From positions 1-5,300 of the forward strand of contig JBMYZR010000088.1 of NCBI GenBank assembly GCA_049610565.1: 5,300 nucleotides of DNA, written 5' to 3'. This DNA comes from UBA8752 sp049610565. Its GTDB lineage: Bacteria > Bacteroidota > Bacteroidia > Flavobacteriales_D > Sanyastnellaceae. Position 1 is the stretch's first letter; each line of letters starts with the position of its first letter. Positions 4,373 to 5,300 of this stretch are shown in pieces. The position numbers and the translations under genes are program-made. Below the pieces are notes generated by a model, which ran no database searches, had not been told where the DNA came from, and worked only from the letters and a program-made list of their open reading frames with translations.

Positions 4373-5300
4373 ATGACGGAGATGCCCAAGCACAGTGTTG
4401 CCCTCGACGCCAAGATTCCGGAAGGACCCCTGGCTGACAAGTGGACCAACCACAAGAACAGCATTCGGCTGGTGAACCCAGCCAACAAGCGCCTCATCGA
4501 CGTGATCGTCGTCGGCACGGGTCTCGCCGGCAGCTCGGCTGCGGCTTCCCTTGCCGAGATGGGGTACAACGTCAAGGCGTTCTGCTTCCAGGACAGCCCG
4601 CGCCGTGCCCACTCGATTGCCGCCCAGGGCGGCATCAATGCGGCCAAGAACTACCAGAACGACGGAGACTCGGTCTACCGCCTGTTCTATGACACCATCA
4701 AGGGCGGGGACTATCGCAGCCGCGAGGCCAACGTCTACCGCCTTGCCGAAGTCAGCGCCAACATCATCGATCAGTGTGTCGCCCAGGGTGTCCCGTTCGC
4801 CCGGGAGTACGGTGGCCTTCTGGACAACCGTTCGTTTGGCGGCGTCCAGGTGAGCCGAACGTTCTACGCCAAGGGCCAGACCGGACAGCAGCTTCTGCTC
4901 GGTGCCTACAGCGCCCTAAGCCGTCAGATTTCGAAGGGCAAGGTCACCATGTACAACCGCCATGAGCTCATGGATGTGGTCGTGGTCGATGGCAAGGCCC
5001 GCGGCATCATCGCCCGCAACCTGACGACCGGTGAAATCGAGCGTCACGGTGCCCACGCGGTGGTCCTGTGCAGTGGAGGGTATGGCAACGTGTTCTTCTT
5101 GAGCACCAACGCCATGGGTTCCAATGTGTCCGCCGCCTGGAAGGCCCACAAGAAGGGCGCCTACATGGCCAACCCCTCTTACACGCAAATCCACCCGACC
5201 TGCATCCCGGTCAGTGGCCACTACCAGTCCAAGCTGACGCTGATGTCCGAGTCCCTCCGGAACGACGGCCGCATCTGGGTGCCCAAGGAGCAGTCGGATG
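4373..5300 (+). CDS. sdhA: Succinate dehydrogenase/fumarate reductase flavoprotein subunit, N-terminal part (runs off right edge)
   Basis: Catalytic flavoprotein of complex II, which interconverts succinate and fumarate using covalently bound FAD on the cytoplasmic face. The first 309 codons are present; the family usually has about 640 in Bacteroidota. Visible motifs are the dinucleotide fold VIVVGTGLAG with G48, G50 and G53; RAHSIAAQGG with H80 as the histidine expected to bond FAD; FAREYGGLLDNRSFGG (142-157); RTFYAKGQTGQQLL (162-175); the second FAD-contact segment SGGYGNV (234-240); QIHPTCIPV (272-280) with substrate-site H274; and ESLRNDGR (293-300) with R296 at the position of the catalytic arginine. 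The start could be the ATG at 4373 or the in-frame ATG at 4382. I prefer 4373 because purine-rich GAAGAAGAG lies just before it. It is 20 bp after sdhC, and sdhB is expected next. Confidence 0.97.
   Translation, partial: MTEMPKHSVALDAKIPEGPLADKWTNHKNSIRLVNPANKRLIDVIVVGTGLAGSSAAASLAEMGYNVKAFCFQDSPRRAHSIAAQGGINAAKNYQNDGDSVYRLFYDTIKGGDYRSREANVYRLAEVSANIIDQCVAQGVPFAREYGGLLDNRSFGGVQVSRTFYAKGQTGQQLLLGAYSALSRQISKGKVTMYNRHELMDVVVVDGKARGIIARNLTTGEIERHGAHAVVLCSGGYGNVFFLSTNAMGSNVSAAWKAHKKGAYMANPSYTQIHPTCIPVSGHYQSKLTLMSESLRNDGRIWVPKEQSD

Overview
The window looks like a piece of chromosome from a GC-rich member of the Bacteroidota. Four things point that way. A thioredoxin-like protein ends in a type IX secretion (T9SS) type A sorting domain. 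The succinate dehydrogenase genes run in the order cytochrome b558-family SdhC, then SdhA, and both have Bacteroidota-like sequence. The start codons lack clear Shine-Dalgarno sequences. A promoter of the Bacteroidota type (TTG, 20 bases, TAnnTTTG-like) lies before sdhC. The genus cannot be read from this window. I see no mobile element, CRISPR array, tRNA or rRNA.

Left half, minus strand, read from right to left: a small exported protein that is probably an outer-membrane beta-barrel (2437-3078); a lipoprotein-type di-heme cytochrome c peroxidase of the MauG/CcpA superfamily (1153-2394); a secreted TlpA/ResA-like thioredoxin with a T9SS tail (386-1156) whose ATG overlaps the peroxidase stop codon by 4 bp; and, after a 75-bp gap with a GC-rich hairpin, the first 103 codons of glutamyl-tRNA synthetase gltX (1-310, running off the left edge). 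The first three look like one co-transcribed set of cell-envelope proteins. The peroxidase and thioredoxin are almost certainly translationally coupled.

Right half, plus strand: a short single-stranded DNA-binding protein (3186-3533), then a 114-bp gap with a strong hairpin that overlaps a promoter, then sdhC (3648-4352) and sdhA (4373 to the right edge, incomplete). sdhC and sdhA encode the membrane anchor and flavoprotein of complex II; sdhB would be expected beyond the right edge. The two halves diverge from a 107-bp spacer at 3079-3185.

Most of the window is ordinary core metabolism, information processing and respiration. I found no convincing new multi-gene system. The parts most worth a second look are the beta-barrel / peroxidase / T9SS-thioredoxin cluster and the overlapping hairpin and promoter in front of sdhC.
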